From Rhynchonema sp. JSB1_4 (taxonomy: Eukaryota > Nematoda > Chromadorea > Monhysterida > Xyalidae): a stretch of DNA of 64,000 nt. The notes beneath the pieces are model-generated. The model did not search any database. It saw nothing but the letters and a program-made list of their open reading frames with translations, and was not told the DNA's origin. Positions 47,478 through 59,300 of the stretch are shown here, in pieces (the stretch's first letter is position 1; every line of letters begins with the position of its first letter). The position numbers and the translations under genes were made by a program. The stretch is taken from contig JASAMV010005841.1 in assembly GCA_030248065.1 (NCBI GenBank), positions 1 to 64,000 of the forward strand, read 5' to 3'.

Positions 47478-50400
47478 TCAAAAATTCAGTCCACAATCGA
47501 ACTTGACTTCGGCCATTCGTGCTTCGATATCGTGAATGCGTTTGTGCACCGGCTCGAACGTTTCAACTTGGTAGCATTGTTCGCAGCTGAAACATCACTG
47601 AGTTTGTAATCAAACGAACCGACAGCTGATTGCCGTAACACAGGAAAACGTACACACCACCTGAATGCCAAACTTCACCAATGGTTGCATCGAATTGCAG
47701 AAGTGAAAATTGAAAAATCCGAGTGATTCCTTTGTCCACCCACAAGCAAAGATTTTTCAGGATTATCCTTGACCTGGGCCCAACTTATGTATCGCATCGC
47801 ATCGCATTTTGGAACAGTTTTGCCCATCATTGACATGCACCCCTTCAAGTACAGGCATCCTTTCATCAGGGCAGATGGGTGTCAAATCAGACACGCTGCT
47901 GAATCATAGGCGGGAGCCAACCTGTTGATTTCGGGACACGCACAACGACTTTCCTTGCCCAGACAATGGCCGACCTCTGCAAACGCCGCCTCGGACTCGT
48001 AGTCCTTCAATGGGTTGTAGTCAGCGTTCATTGCGCTGTTCGCTTGTGCACCTATGAATGAATGAATGTTTGCTTACGGGTCACTTAAACATCGACATCA
48101 TTTTGCAGACCATAGTCTGACATTAAATCCTACGGCAAACGAAACCCTCTGTGGCTCCTAACGTTGTTACTTGGGTAGATACTTTCCGTCTGCTACTGAT
48201 TTCTTGACAACAATCACCCCACAGTTGGTTAGTCAAATGGCGCCCGAGAATGACGAGAATCACTGTGATTCCGAACACGACGGTGCGCTGAATGCGCACA
48301 AAATAAACCAACAGTAACAAAAAACGAATCACCTGGCGGGTTGTTGCCCGGATTCCAGATGTTGAATCGTTTGCGACGTCGGTGCGCCAGTGGGTTGCGA
48401 TTGTTGCCGAATCGAAACGGGTCGATCAGCGGATCCAACAGATCCAGCGGGTTCGTGTCGATGTCACGTCCACCAGGGTTCAGGTACCAGTTGCCGCGAC
48501 CCCGATTCGAACCCTGCTGAACTTGATTGGCCTGCGGACGCACGCCGCCTTCGCACGGCGATGGGAGATCCTGTAAGGTTGCCATCGGGGAACGCCGATT
48601 TGGGGTTTCCCCATCTGAATATAGTCTGTTCGTTGGACACCGTTGCCAAGCCACGTGAGCAGAGTTGGATTAAAGTTCTTTTTTTATTATTGAACTTTTG
48701 AATTTTTACTGTTTTTAAATTCAACCCTGCACACGAGAGCCGACACACACTGTTGAGACTGGAGGAGCCGAGTTGTGGGCTTGCCGCACTCAAACGCGTT
48801 ATTTGTGTTATTCGGTTTCTGGAGGACTGGGTTGAAGTCAGTACTTGCTGTTGACACCGGCAGCACCAGAATGGCCTGATCAGGTTTGTTCGTCGATCCT
48901 GGTCCTCAGCTGCGACGACAACCCAGCCCCAACAACTCACCCGTGACCTGAACGGCATCGGACAAGGCGAGAAGCCGACACCGCCGGAGTTGCCACGTGT
49001 CACACAATCACGCATCTGTTGAATACGAAGTTCCTGAAGCAGAATTGAATGGATGTGATGAATCATACATCGGTTTTAAGCTTTTCGGTTTCCAATAACC
49101 TCGTCAGAAGAATCGGTTCTTGTGGGAGCCGGTTTCTACAAGCTTGCAAAAGGATTGCACCGCTGTCGCACGCCAAACTATGCTCCGGACACGCGCGCTT
49201 GTGATCTACCTTGAGGTTGGTATTGAACCCACAACTGTACGTAAATTGTGGCAAGAGTGCGTAGAGAATGCGGAGGGAATCAGTTTTTCTTTCCATGTCT
49301 GTTACCAAATGGAATATTCATTCAGAAAGCTCAAGGGCCTGATCAGATAAGGGCTGAAAGCTGCAGCGCAACCATCCGGACTACTTTGTTCACATTTTTA
49401 CCCACAGTTTTACTTTACACGAAGTTCAATTTCATTAATTGGCTGTTCTACACGGTGTCTCGTTAAATGACTTTCTTTCTCAGGGAAGGCCCTTTTTTCG
49501 GTACATTTCCGTTGACCGCATGATGATTCATTATTATCGCGAAACTCTTTGTTTTCCAGGATTTGCCACATAGCCCTCGGGCGTTTGCATTGAATTGCCA
49601 CCAGAGGCGTAAAACAATCAAACAAATCAACACCGCACGAACATTTAACACCAGTTGAAGGGGCAGCATGGTGTGGCGCTAAGGTATGTATGTATTTGTA
49701 CAGCAAGGCCACGTCCGACCCAGTGCAACGGCTCAGTTATAGATTCCGATAACTCACATCACCACAGCGTTTTCGTACTACACTTTAGCGCATGAGGAAG
49801 CTTTGCTTTAGATCACTTGAAAAGCTTTAGACAAATGTGTGCCTTGGACCGAGCCAATTGCGCTAAAAAAATAAATATCGCACCTTCAGTTCATGCAGAC
49901 GGCGTGCGTCGCGCCGAAATCTGTCCAGTTTGTTCTGGTCACATCGCGGCGGCAATCGGCCTCGTGCTCCCTGCATATATATGATCATTTATGATGGTGA
50001 TTTGGATTGTGGCATGTGCGATTCAACGCAATAAATAAAGTTAATTTATGCTGCTGACATTTGGCCAACGACAAATTGACATTATCGTCATTGGCATCAA
50101 ATTCGTGTAGTGCGAGCAGAGAACATCTTCATTTGACATTTCGATTACTTTATTCGTCTGTGTGTCCAATTTTTACAAATTGTCATTCATGTTTCAGTGG
50201 GATACTAGACGGGACCCGTGCCTACGGCCCGCTACAGCGCCGCGCCCGTGCCCCCCCCCCCCCGAAGACCCGTTAGCATACCCAAAGCTACCCGTGAAAA
50301 TTGACCCGTCATAGACGGCAGGCAGCGGTCAATGGAGTGAAGCGTGGTGGAAAAGAAACGGAAGATAACAAAGGGGAAACGGAGTTAAAAATAGGAGAGG

Positions 50401-51545
50401 AGAGTGGAAAATGGGCTTGAGAAAGGTGGGAGGGAAGGGAGAGAGGAGGGGAGGTCAAGAAGGGGGAAAGGGAATTGGAAAAAAGAAGGAAAGAGAAGAG
50501 AAAAGGGAAGGAAGGGCGGAAACGGAGTTAAAAATAGGAGGGGGAGAGTGGAAAATGGGCTTGAGAAAGGTGGGAGGGAAGGGAAAGAGAGGAGACTGGC
50601 CTGAGAAGGACGGAAGAAAAAAGAGGAGAGGAGGTCAAGAAGGGGGAAAAGGGGAATTGGAAAAAAGAAGGAAAGAGAAGAGAAAAGGGAAGGAAGGGGA
50701 AAGGAAAGAAAAAAGGAGGGAAGGAAGGGAAAGAGAGGAGAGTGAAAATTGGAAAAAGAAGGAAAGAGAAGAGAAAAGGGAAGGAAGGGGAAAGGAAAGA
50801 AAAAAGGAGGGAGGGAAGGGAAAGAGAGGAGAGTGAAAAGAGAGGGAGGGGGCCACAGACAGACAGACAGACATACATACATACATACGCCTTCCTGTTT
50901 TAGTAGTATAGATTGTCTGATGATGCCAATTTGTTGTTGGCGAAACGTCGCAGCATAAATCAACTTCATGTATTTCGTTGAATCGCATGCCGCAATACAA
51001 AACACCCCATAATCATACATAATTCGCCAACAACCACAGATACGCCGTTGCGCAACCCAAACACTTCGTGATCGTTTGTGATCCTCGATGAATCGTTGGT
51101 TAAACAAGAACAACCCAGGGCCCAGAGAGGCTGCTTGCATTTCGTTAATTTGCACCATCAAGAAGCAAGGGTACCCGAGTGTTCAAAAGTTAAGTAGGAA
51201 CCCGATTCTAGTCGAACTAACACGAACACACGTTTTTTCGTCAAACACGAAAACAGATGCCCAAGATCACATCACAGAAAACAGCAGACTCCAAATCAGA
51301 GCACATGAAAAAAACGGAATAAATAACACACTACCACCGACCTGAATAGCGTCGTTCAAAAATTGATCCACATTGTAGAACGCTCTGTAGTTGCCCAAGG
51401 TCCTCTCAATACATCGTGCCACCGGCTCGCATCCAACGGGTGTGCCCAAACGCAGCGGTTGCAACTCGGGGCCGAGTCCTTGGCACAATATTGAAACGGG
51501 GAAGCACAGGGCACATAATAGAAATAGACGGACGCCAGGCGACAT
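47478..51545 (-). CDS. Cysteine-rich secreted protein of unknown function
   Basis: Six exons in consistent phase from the 5' end: 51342-51545, 49884-49970, 48941-49033, 48333-48570, 47922-48051, 47478-47586; 286 aa. Seen: a strong signal peptide (VRLFLLCALCFPVSILC), spaced cysteines (GCEPVARC, PRCDQNK, RDCVTRG, SPCPMPF, SPCEGG, GHCLGKESRCAC, SCEQCY, FDCGLNF), Arg/Leu-rich probable helices, an Asn/Asp/Pro-rich middle (residues 129-207) with LDLLDPLIDPFRFG, and a basic HRRRKR that could be a proprotein cleavage site. No known domain is recognised; a nematode secreted or matrix protein is the likely setting. The long second intron contains a Helitron. Small extra exons in the 850-bp third-exon intron cannot be excluded. 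Confidence 0.75.
48659..48730. mobile_element. Tiny hAT-like MITE
   Basis: CAGAGTTGGATT and AATTCAACCCTG are inverted ends related to the 794-bp hAT element at 23438. The flanks CACGTGAG and CACACGAG look like a decayed 8-bp duplication. Confidence 0.4.
50205..50912 (-). mobile_element. Helitron-like element, copy 3, with GA-rich expansion
   Basis: Read on the minus strand it starts TCTATACTACTAAAACAGG at 50912 and ends CTAG at 50205, inserted exactly between T (50913) and A (50204). The 3' third matches the two short copies. Between them lies about 500 bp of purine-rich repeats (50380-50850; units like GGAAAGAGAAGAGAAAAGGG and GGGAGGGAAGGGAAAGAGAG). It is in an intron of the cysteine-rich protein gene. 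Confidence 0.85.
50917..50950 (+). ncRNA. Hammerhead-like ribozyme core
   Basis: CTGATGA (50917-50923), a helix GCCAA/TTGGC with a short loop, then GAAACGTC, the order of a hammerhead core ending in a GUC cleavage site. Flanking TTGT and GCAG can form a short stem I with two G-U pairs. One extra T separates CTGATGA from the helix, which is not canonical, so activity is doubtful. It directly borders the 5' end of Helitron copy 3. Confidence 0.4.
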
Positions 51546-52093
51546 TTTGGGAATAATTGGACTGAAACGTGACGAGTCATGGAGTGATCGTGCTTGTATG
51601 ATGTTTTTATTATCATTATCCATAAACACTTGAGGATGATGGGTATATTTCAGATGTGTGAGCAATCACGACAAAAATTGTGACCCTAAAGCACAAATTT
51701 ATCTATTCCGTTTTTAAGGGCCTTTTCTTGCAAATAACTTTGTGCTGTGCTCGCACGAATAAAATGCTGAATAGAGTTCCATCGGGCTCTGCTTGGAGCA
51801 TTTTTCGCACAGGCCCTCCACCAGGGCTCTGTTTTTTTTTCGGGGGGGGGGGAGGGAGGGGGCGGTAACGGGAAAACCCCGGTGCCTACTGATGTTGTGC
51901 AATGTTGCGCGTGTGTGCGACATTGCGTCATGGTTACAAATCGCAGAGACCGCCGAAGTGGCGCAGGAGGAACACCAAGTCCCCGGGAGAAAAGCACTTG
52001 AACAGGCAGGACGTTGAAACATGTATGAAATGAAATAACCTAAAAATAAACGTTCGTTGCGCTTTGCAAACGAATTGTGCAATAATCATTGAA

Positions 52094-54842
52094 TCATAAT
52101 TTAATTACGACCTTATGGTTGTCATTGATGATTCCTTCAGAAATGTTGACGTTGAAACGCTGAAAAAACCTCTGTTGTGCTGTGTTGTCACAGAATCTTT
52201 AAAGAAGTTTCACTTCTTTTATCAATAAGCTGTCACACAGTTTCTCGCCGGAGAATAATTCTTTACAATTTGCGGTCCAGTCGCCCAGAGAAGTATGCAG
52301 AGGTCAGAAAAGATCCAGCAACCCTTGAGTTTCGGCTACCCAATAAATCCTAAATATCAAACACAGAACAAGGTATTTGCAATGCAAACACTTCGGTATT
52401 TCAATAGTTATTTCAAACAGGTTCATACTGTAAAACTGCAATCAAGGTGTATCAATGCAGCTCCTTCTTGAAATATCGAGTACAGGTAACGTTGCCGATT
52501 GTCATTTTCTGAAAGTTGCACAAATGTGACTATTGTCGCAAATTCAAAAGAATTATTTTTTGTCAGACAGTTATATATAAGGTTATAGCCGAAGAATTTA
52601 AAAACTGTCTTTTCTGTTCAAGTCATCAGTTTGCTGTCAATAACTCAAATATGGTCAATGATCACTGTTTGACGCCCGACAATAGTGTTCAGTTTGGAGC
52701 TGAAAGGGCTAAAGCACCACGTGGGACCTACAGTATGTACAAAACAAATCGATTGCCGTTGTGACTCTAATGGGTACTGGTCGCACAATGACCATATAAG
52801 AATTCATCAAATGAATCCTGATTTTCACGTTCAATCACTCTTAACCACTGTGCTATTTGTGATTCTCACAAAACATTTGCACCTGAAAATAATCCAGCAC
52901 AGCACCCACGTTGCTGCGGATGTGAAATATTTTGGTGACTGCATGTTTTGTGTGCGTTCGCGCAACGCGACGTCACTGCCCTGTCACTTTCCCTCGTTAC
53001 GATTCAGGACAAAAATTTGACCAATTCTTATGAAGTCATTGTGCGACCAATAGCAGGTGAGTGCTACCCGCCCGCAACGGTTGCTGGCTTGCCCATTTCG
53101 CCTACCCTTCTCAGGGAGGGAAGGATGGGTTGTAGACCCACGGCACCCCTTTGATGTTGCTCCGTCCGCAAGGTGTGGTTTATGCCAAGACATGGGTTGC
53201 TTGAAGGATTATACAGTAGGTTGAGGTTGAGGCCTACCCGTGGTGGACTTTGACAAAAACGAAACAGTTTCACACAAGCGAAAAATTTGTCGTGGTTTTA
53301 TTGCCAGCCACTCTGGGTAGCCCTGACGAGGGCTGTTGGGTTAGGGTAAGTCGCCTGGTGAGGCGCGGTTGCGACGTTTCGACAACGGATCCTGCTGTCG
53401 TCATCAGGCTAATGTGTCCTCTGCGCGGTGAGTCTAACGCTTTAACCATTCGACAAAAAATTTTTCGCAAAAAAATTGACAATTTTTTTGCGAAAAATTT
53501 TTTGTCGAATGGTTAAAGCGTTAGACTCACAGCCCAACGCCTCAAGTTCGATACCGCGCAGAGGACACATTAGCCTGATGACGTCAGCAGGATCCGTTGT
53601 CGAAACGTCGCAACCGCGCCTCACCAGGCGACTTACCCTAACCCAACAGCCCTCGTCAGGGCTACCCAGAGTGGCTTGCAATAAGACCACAACAAATTTT
53701 TCGCAAAATGTCAACACACGGCCACAAAAACATTAGAGAACAGTTTCACACAAGGACACCACCCAGTCCCAGCTATAGGTACCTGGACCAACATCGTTCC
53801 ACAGTCCTGTTCCCATATCCTTCTGCTAATTCGCATCGGTCGCCCGATCCTTGAGTTGATGTTCTCTTGATGCATCGTCTCGCCGTCCCACGTGATGTGC
53901 GACTGCGCAGAAAACAAGAACGATTTTTTTGGAAATATTTGCGCAACACACATTTTGGAACTGGGCGGTATTCGGGTCGGAGTTGGCGAGGGTTTCGATT
54001 TCGACCAAAGTTTTGTTTGTTCATGCAAACTGATGTTGTTCGACATCAAATATACAGCCGACCCTGTTATTATTTCAGTCAGATTATGGTTATGACGGTA
54101 AACTGAGAAGTGAAGGTCACCAGCGCATATCGACAGTCATCACAAAGAAGAAACAAAAGACGGTAAACACAAACCTTGACTTGCCCGCCCATCGGTTCGC
54201 TGTATTCGAACGGTTGATCGATTCTGAAGACAATCGTATTCGATTTGAGTGTCGTCAACGTCAGGGTCCACTGTTGAGTGGTTGGATCGTAGGCGAACGA
54301 CAGCGTGACCGGCATGTTCAGCACGAGTTTGCGTAGCACGAAATTCACGCCTGTGCGCGCCAAGGGGTGCGTGATTGGAACAATGAGCAAGGAATAGAAA
54401 ATGTATACCTTGCACATACACATTATACATACAGTACCAGCTGCAACTCTCTGGCAAATCTACCTTTACGCGTGCAGCACGCGTGCGTAAGCCTCAGACG
54501 CCTGCGGGCGCAATGTATAACCAGCCAGGGGTGCACGCGCAGTGCATGCATACGCATGCGTGCGCCACGCGCATTCCTTTCACTGCTTATTGCTTCGTCG
54601 CGTTACCCTTTCAAGATTCATGAAAAAAAATGACCAATGTTCCTGCAGTCATTGTGCGACCAATGCTGCATGTAGGGTGTTCGGTGCTTGCATGAGAAGC
54701 TAAAACTTGAAATACACCGAGGGTATTTTGTCTAACCGCGTTGAAACAACTCTTTCGACGATTTCTTACCCAGCTCTGAGAGGAACTCGCTGAAATTTTC
54801 CGACTTTTCCAGTTTCCATGTTCCAATGAAATCGGCGGACAT
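52094..54842 (-). CDS. lbp: Fatty-acid-binding protein (intracellular lipid-binding)
   Basis: Four exons in phase from the 5' end: 54770-54842, 54175-54350, 53783-53902, 52094-52159; 144 aa, a typical family length. Seen: the family N-terminal signature DFIGTWKLEKSENF, the FLSELGVNFVLRK segment (helix-turn-helix lid), alternating beta-strand residues (TIVFRIDQPFEYSE), SHITWDGETMHQE (the usual TWDG turn) and a terminal strand NHKVVIKL. Family knowledge: these ten-strand barrels carry fatty acids in the cytosol. No signal peptide is visible. The last exon (RFNVNISEGI) was chosen by phase and splice sites and is the weakest part. Its 1.6-kb intron holds a 274-bp MITE and the palindromic insertion. 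The start codon is 33 bp from that of a divergent gene. Confidence 0.83.
52777..53050 (+). mobile_element. 274-bp TA-flanked MITE, copy 2
   Basis: The ends TGGTCGCACAATGACC and GTCATTGTGCGACCAA bound the same length as 9334-9607, in inverse orientation and with matching interior (TTTTCACGTTCA.TCACTCTT). Partial ends of the family also occur at 35126-35145 and 54644-54663. Confidence 0.8.
53279..53738. mobile_element. Palindromic retroelement with tRNA boxes and hammerhead-like cores
   Basis: Two long inverted arms (about 53279-53473 and 53476-53738) meet at an AT-rich centre. The insertion is flanked by a 16-bp direct repeat AACAGTTTCACACAAG (53263-53278 and 53739-53754), as left by target-primed retrotransposition. 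The right arm carries TGGTTAAAGCGTTAGACTC and AGTTCGATACC, resembling A and B boxes of a class II tRNA. The left arm lacks about 24 bp including the B box. Each arm contains CTGATGA, a 6-bp helix and GAAACGTC. It lies in an intron of the fatty-acid-binding gene. Confidence 0.7.
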
Positions 54843-54875
54843 TTTCGGGGCTGATTTGATAGGTATGTAGCTTCA
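54843..54875. promoter_or_regulatory. 33-bp interval between divergent start codons
   Basis: This separates the minus-strand ATG (54842) from the plus-strand ATG (54876). GTAG sits just before the plus-strand ATG and ATCAG before the minus-strand ATG, either of which could serve as a splice or trans-splice acceptor. The interval is too short for two separate promoters. Confidence 0.4.
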
Positions 54876-56344
54876 ATGTCAATTCAGATCAGCGACAGTG
54901 TATTGAAGAGTTATCGTCAATCAGGTGCATTATTTTACGATACTGTTACTTCGTGTATTTGGACTTTGCACACCGGGCCAAAAAAACCTGATCACATACC
55001 CCGGTGTCTGGATCTAAGCGAATTGCTGATAATAAGAGACGATACATTGGTCCTTTCGGTAAGTTTGGTATGATGTTATGTGTAGGTACAGAGTAAAATA
55101 CAAGGGTGTACATGATAAAGTATTAGGCTAATTCTAATGCCGTCGACGCAAGTTGCGCAGATAACGTCAATTCAATGCAACCATGAATGAGAACAATGGC
55201 AGCTATAGATCTTGCGCGTCAACGCCATTAGAATAAGTCGAATGTCCGTGCTTGGTAGTGCATTTGCGCTTGACTTGGACAACAGCCAATGTTTTACAAC
55301 GTGTACCCCAACTAGCCGCATTCGATGTCGTACTTTTGTATAAGCATGTCCTGTAGGTCAAAACATGCAGTTTATCACTGATAAAGATGGTAGGTATTTG
55401 TACAGTATATCTACATATAGGTGTTATCAATCACTTACAAAGCATTATGCGTGAATCTTTGGTTGTTGGGTGAAAGGAACTGAAGACCGGCCTAAATTCC
55501 GCGCAGGGAAGACGGATATACAAAAAATGGTATCTGACGGAATCTGACTGTGACAAAGTGTGAGAAGGTTACGCAAACTTGACACATTGGATGCTGATGT
55601 CTGCAGCAGGCGCTCGTGCACCTGTAAAAGGCATGCAAGCCAGCACATTGGCAGTGAAGTGACCGGGGACACGCGTTGCGCTTCACGGCTCAGGCAATGT
55701 ACTGTGTGCAGTAATGTTGGTCTGTTTCGCCCTGCTTTCGCAGACAGACCGAGGCGCCAGGGCTCGTCAGTGCGAATGCCTCCGGCAAATTTGCCTCCAA
55801 AAAGCCCCACCAGCAGATCTTATTGCTCGGCTGTTACATCACTGCGTGCAAACTCATAAACACGTGTAATTCGTTTAAAAATATCTTATGAAAATATTTT
55901 CTCTAAGTAAACCCTATGCATACATAACTGTTTGACAAATTCTCGTGCTGCTGAAGTCATATTCTTGGTTGCAAAAAATTCAGTCCCTGTCGACTTGTCA
56001 TGACCACCAGATCTAAATAGGTAGACTGAGGTCAAAATGGTCCCCAGTCTGTGTACGTGTTCAAAAGCATACGTGCCAAAATGCTACTGAAATATTTTAC
56101 AAGTTTCCTTCATAGGAGCCAGAGCCACTATACTGTATAATATATACATACATGCTTGCAGGTACCAGAATCTTGGACCACCTTAGTGCAACTACTATGG
56201 TATTACCAAAACAGCATTCCCAAATGCTACGAGCTAATCAAATCGTTTCTGCCCGACCTCAGCCCACATTCAAACCTCATCATGCTGCATATTGCTGCGT
56301 TCGGAGCAGTTCCTTGGGCCCTTTTCACCCTCATTTCTAATTGA
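54876..56344 (+). CDS. Small two-exon hypothetical protein, 121 aa
   Basis: Exons 54876-55058 (donor TCG|GTAAGT) and 56162-56344 (acceptor TTGCAG) join in phase. The product begins MSIQISDSVLKSYRQSGALF, contains DLSELLIIRDDTLVLS across the junction and ends in a hydrophobic segment (NLIMLHIAAFGAVPWALFTL) that could be a C-terminal membrane anchor. No family is recognised. Additional exons inside the 1.1-kb intron are possible. It is head-to-head with the fatty-acid-binding gene. Confidence 0.45.
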
Positions 56345-59300
56345 ATTGAATTCTGTTCCGCTGAACTGAACGCTGTCCGTTGCATAATAGTGCGTGATTG
56401 TGAATGCACAAATTCAGCAACGTGATCAATTTATTGGGCACCAACCCAGGTCCTTAAAAAACCTTCTTATCCTTTATCGAAACATAAAAAATCCTTTGAA
56501 CTAGATCCCGTGCAAATTTTGTTTATTTGGTTTAGTTCACCAGAACGTCAAGTGGCATTCCCACCGGTTTAGCTGATGTTTCACAGTGTATTACTCAAGA
56601 AACTTTTATCGTTCTGCCCATCATGTTAAGGTTTTCAAAAGAAAATATTCCAGTTTACAAGTTGTCCCTCCCCTTCTTACTTGTTTCTATTCAACAAAAA
56701 TGAGCTCATCAAACCAAAACAGCCCTGTATGTCATGCGCTTGGCGGAGTTTTTCATTTAAGTTCCCCTCCCCCCCGATCTCGAATCAACTAATTCCCTTA
56801 ACAAGGTCAAATTTTCCATTAGCAAAGGCTCACGAGGGAAGCGTTCGATTTGATAATACTATTTTTCACGGCCGGAGTATCACGATTTCCCTAAAATTTC
56901 CACTTGGAGAAGCGCGGGCGGGGCTACAAGTGGAAAACCCCGTTTTGGTGTGGCTGCAAGCCAAACGCGAGTCAACCAACCGTTAAATTGGCTCTATATG
57001 TGAACGTCCCACAATGAAAATCGTCTATTCCTATAGTATGTATGTAGTTCCTGTGTTTGTTTTGTGATATAAATGAGAAACGATCTGATTTATAATTTAG
57101 CCGCGCAGACAAAATGGCACCATGATAAAACAGGGTCGGAATTTGATTCGAAACCGAAACTGGCTTCTTTCAGTTTGATTTTCACAAGTGAGCCAGAAAT
57201 GGCGAAAAGCACAACTTTTAAGCAGAACAGGAATTCTTCGAAAAAGCACCTTCCCCTTGCGTGTGTGTTCACAAACGCCAGGACACGGCACCTCGTAGAG
57301 AGCTAATAACTTTTAGTGTTCCCCGTGGTGTGTTGTGACATTTTACGCCAAAAAATTATGGTGCCCGGTGAGCCAAGTTGACGACCATTTTTCATCTCAG
57401 TGAGTTGTCAGTTTTTCGCCAGCACAAGAAATGAGCAAGTGGCATTGGCGTTTCGAAAAAGCAGCAACGCTAAACGACCACGTATGATACGCTAATGGAC
57501 TCACGTGGGGCTGTGTGTTGGGAACACGTAGACTTTGAACTTATACGATGTGTACCGTATTTCTTCTAATAAACGCCGGTCCCCAATAAACGGCCGGATT
57601 AAGCTGGGGAGGGGGTTGAAACAAAAACATGCGTCTCTGATAAACGCCCGGGTTTCAAGCTGGTAAATACTGTGATATTCATTGGAGCATGCACCGTTCG
57701 TGAGAGAAGGGCGATTATATGTAAACCGCGCAACCCAAATTACCCCCGAACATTCATTGAAAAGAATAAGGTTGCAGCAGAGTTTAGGCCAGAGCGCCTT
57801 AATTTGCGTTCACACACTGTTTACCACATGCCTCGAACCTGTCGAATCCACCGAAGACGCAACTACGCTGAAAAGTCTGTTGTCTTGAATCGAAGACGAA
57901 CGGGTTGCAGAGCAATTCGAAGTTCGTCAGTTTTTCTTGTCTCTACGCAGTCGATTGGTGCACCTGGTCATCATAAGTGGTGTGAGGCCTAATGTTGTTT
58001 AAGCCTGAAATAGGCCACGTCAGGCAAAGTGATTTAGCGATTCAAAAAACCACCCCCATCTAAAATTCTCAAACATCATACGAAATGCATTCCGTTTTCC
58101 CCGAACACAATCAGCAGAGACAACTTTCCACTTTGATCTTTTGCGCGTCAATTTACGACATGTTTGCACTTTGACCATAGTCAATGCGGGCGTTTTTTCG
58201 TTTCCCCATTCGACGAGAAATATGATTGATGCACTACCTTTGGGACAAACGCTCATCTTTTTTGCAAACGTGTTCTGCTGGGTGGACCGACACCAAAGCA
58301 CGCCATAATATATATTTTGGGAGTGCACCACTATGAAAGCATCAACGAGCCCAGCCCATTTGGGAGGGCAGTTAACGAGTTCTTGAAACGTCATCCGTGG
58401 AGACACAACTTGTCATAAAAGTGAACCATTTTGTCGGCTTGAGTGCATTTTTTCATTAAAACGCTTTCTTAAAGTCAAGGTACCATTCCTGACCTGTAGC
58501 TCAAGTGAACGAATTTTTTAGGAGCTGTTTTACTTCAAGGAACCAAAGACATTTTACGACATTGTGACATTTTTGCCCGTACAATCCCCCGTAATCAAAA
58601 GTTGCCGGTGGTGGGATAAGAACCAGTGTGTAATTTCTAAACAGAATTGTCCCCCTCTCCCACAAAATATACAAAGCTGCAAGCCAAAGCAAACACACAC
58701 ACACACAATAACGCCCTGCGCGCGCCTGCTTTCTAACTGATTACACCGTGATTTATTGCAGCGTTGCTGCCAGAATTTATGTTTCGGTGCTTTGGGCGTA
58801 CGCAACAACTTTGTGAGTGCTTCATGTCGGCAAAAGCCCCCATCAGACATACCCTACATAACACACATGCATAATTCGACAATATTTTATTTAGCGACAA
58901 GTACCGAACTGCTGTCAACGCGCTGTATAGGGGTCCGACACGGGATAGCGCTTATACATGGTGGGGGCTTATTTGGGAAATTGTTTTTTCTTAAATGTCA
59001 CATCCGAAGTGTGTCCAAATAAGACCTCACGCGACTTATTGAGATTCTCCGGTATTATTGTAGGTACATAGATCAGCATCAAACACCGCTACCTGCCTTT
59101 TTGAGTATTTCTGAGGTTACTTATGCCACTGCTGACATGAAACGTAGCATTCTCATTAGCCCCGTGAAAACAAGAAACGTTTGCGCTGGCCCAAGTTAGG
59201 GGCATCCGTGCACCCATCAAATGTCGTTCAGATCTGAACTGACCAATCACCGCATTTTTTTTTATATTCTGAGCTCCGAACAATGATGATCATCATTACA

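Noticed and set aside
49410..49712. Minus-strand frame with a signal-like MLPLQLVLNVRAVLICLIVL start
   Set aside because: It fits neither the phase nor the sequence flow of the cysteine-rich gene, whose exons 2 and 3 join directly as LHELK-ELRIQQM. Left as intronic sequence, with some doubt.
50411..50836. 141-aa plus-strand and 258-aa minus-strand open frames
   Set aside because: They translate a purine-rich tandem array inside a Helitron; the composition is low-complexity and no splice or family signal exists.
55445..55810. 121-aa minus and 99-aa plus overlapping frames
   Set aside because: Both frames are open with irregular composition and no splice-phase partner; probably chance.
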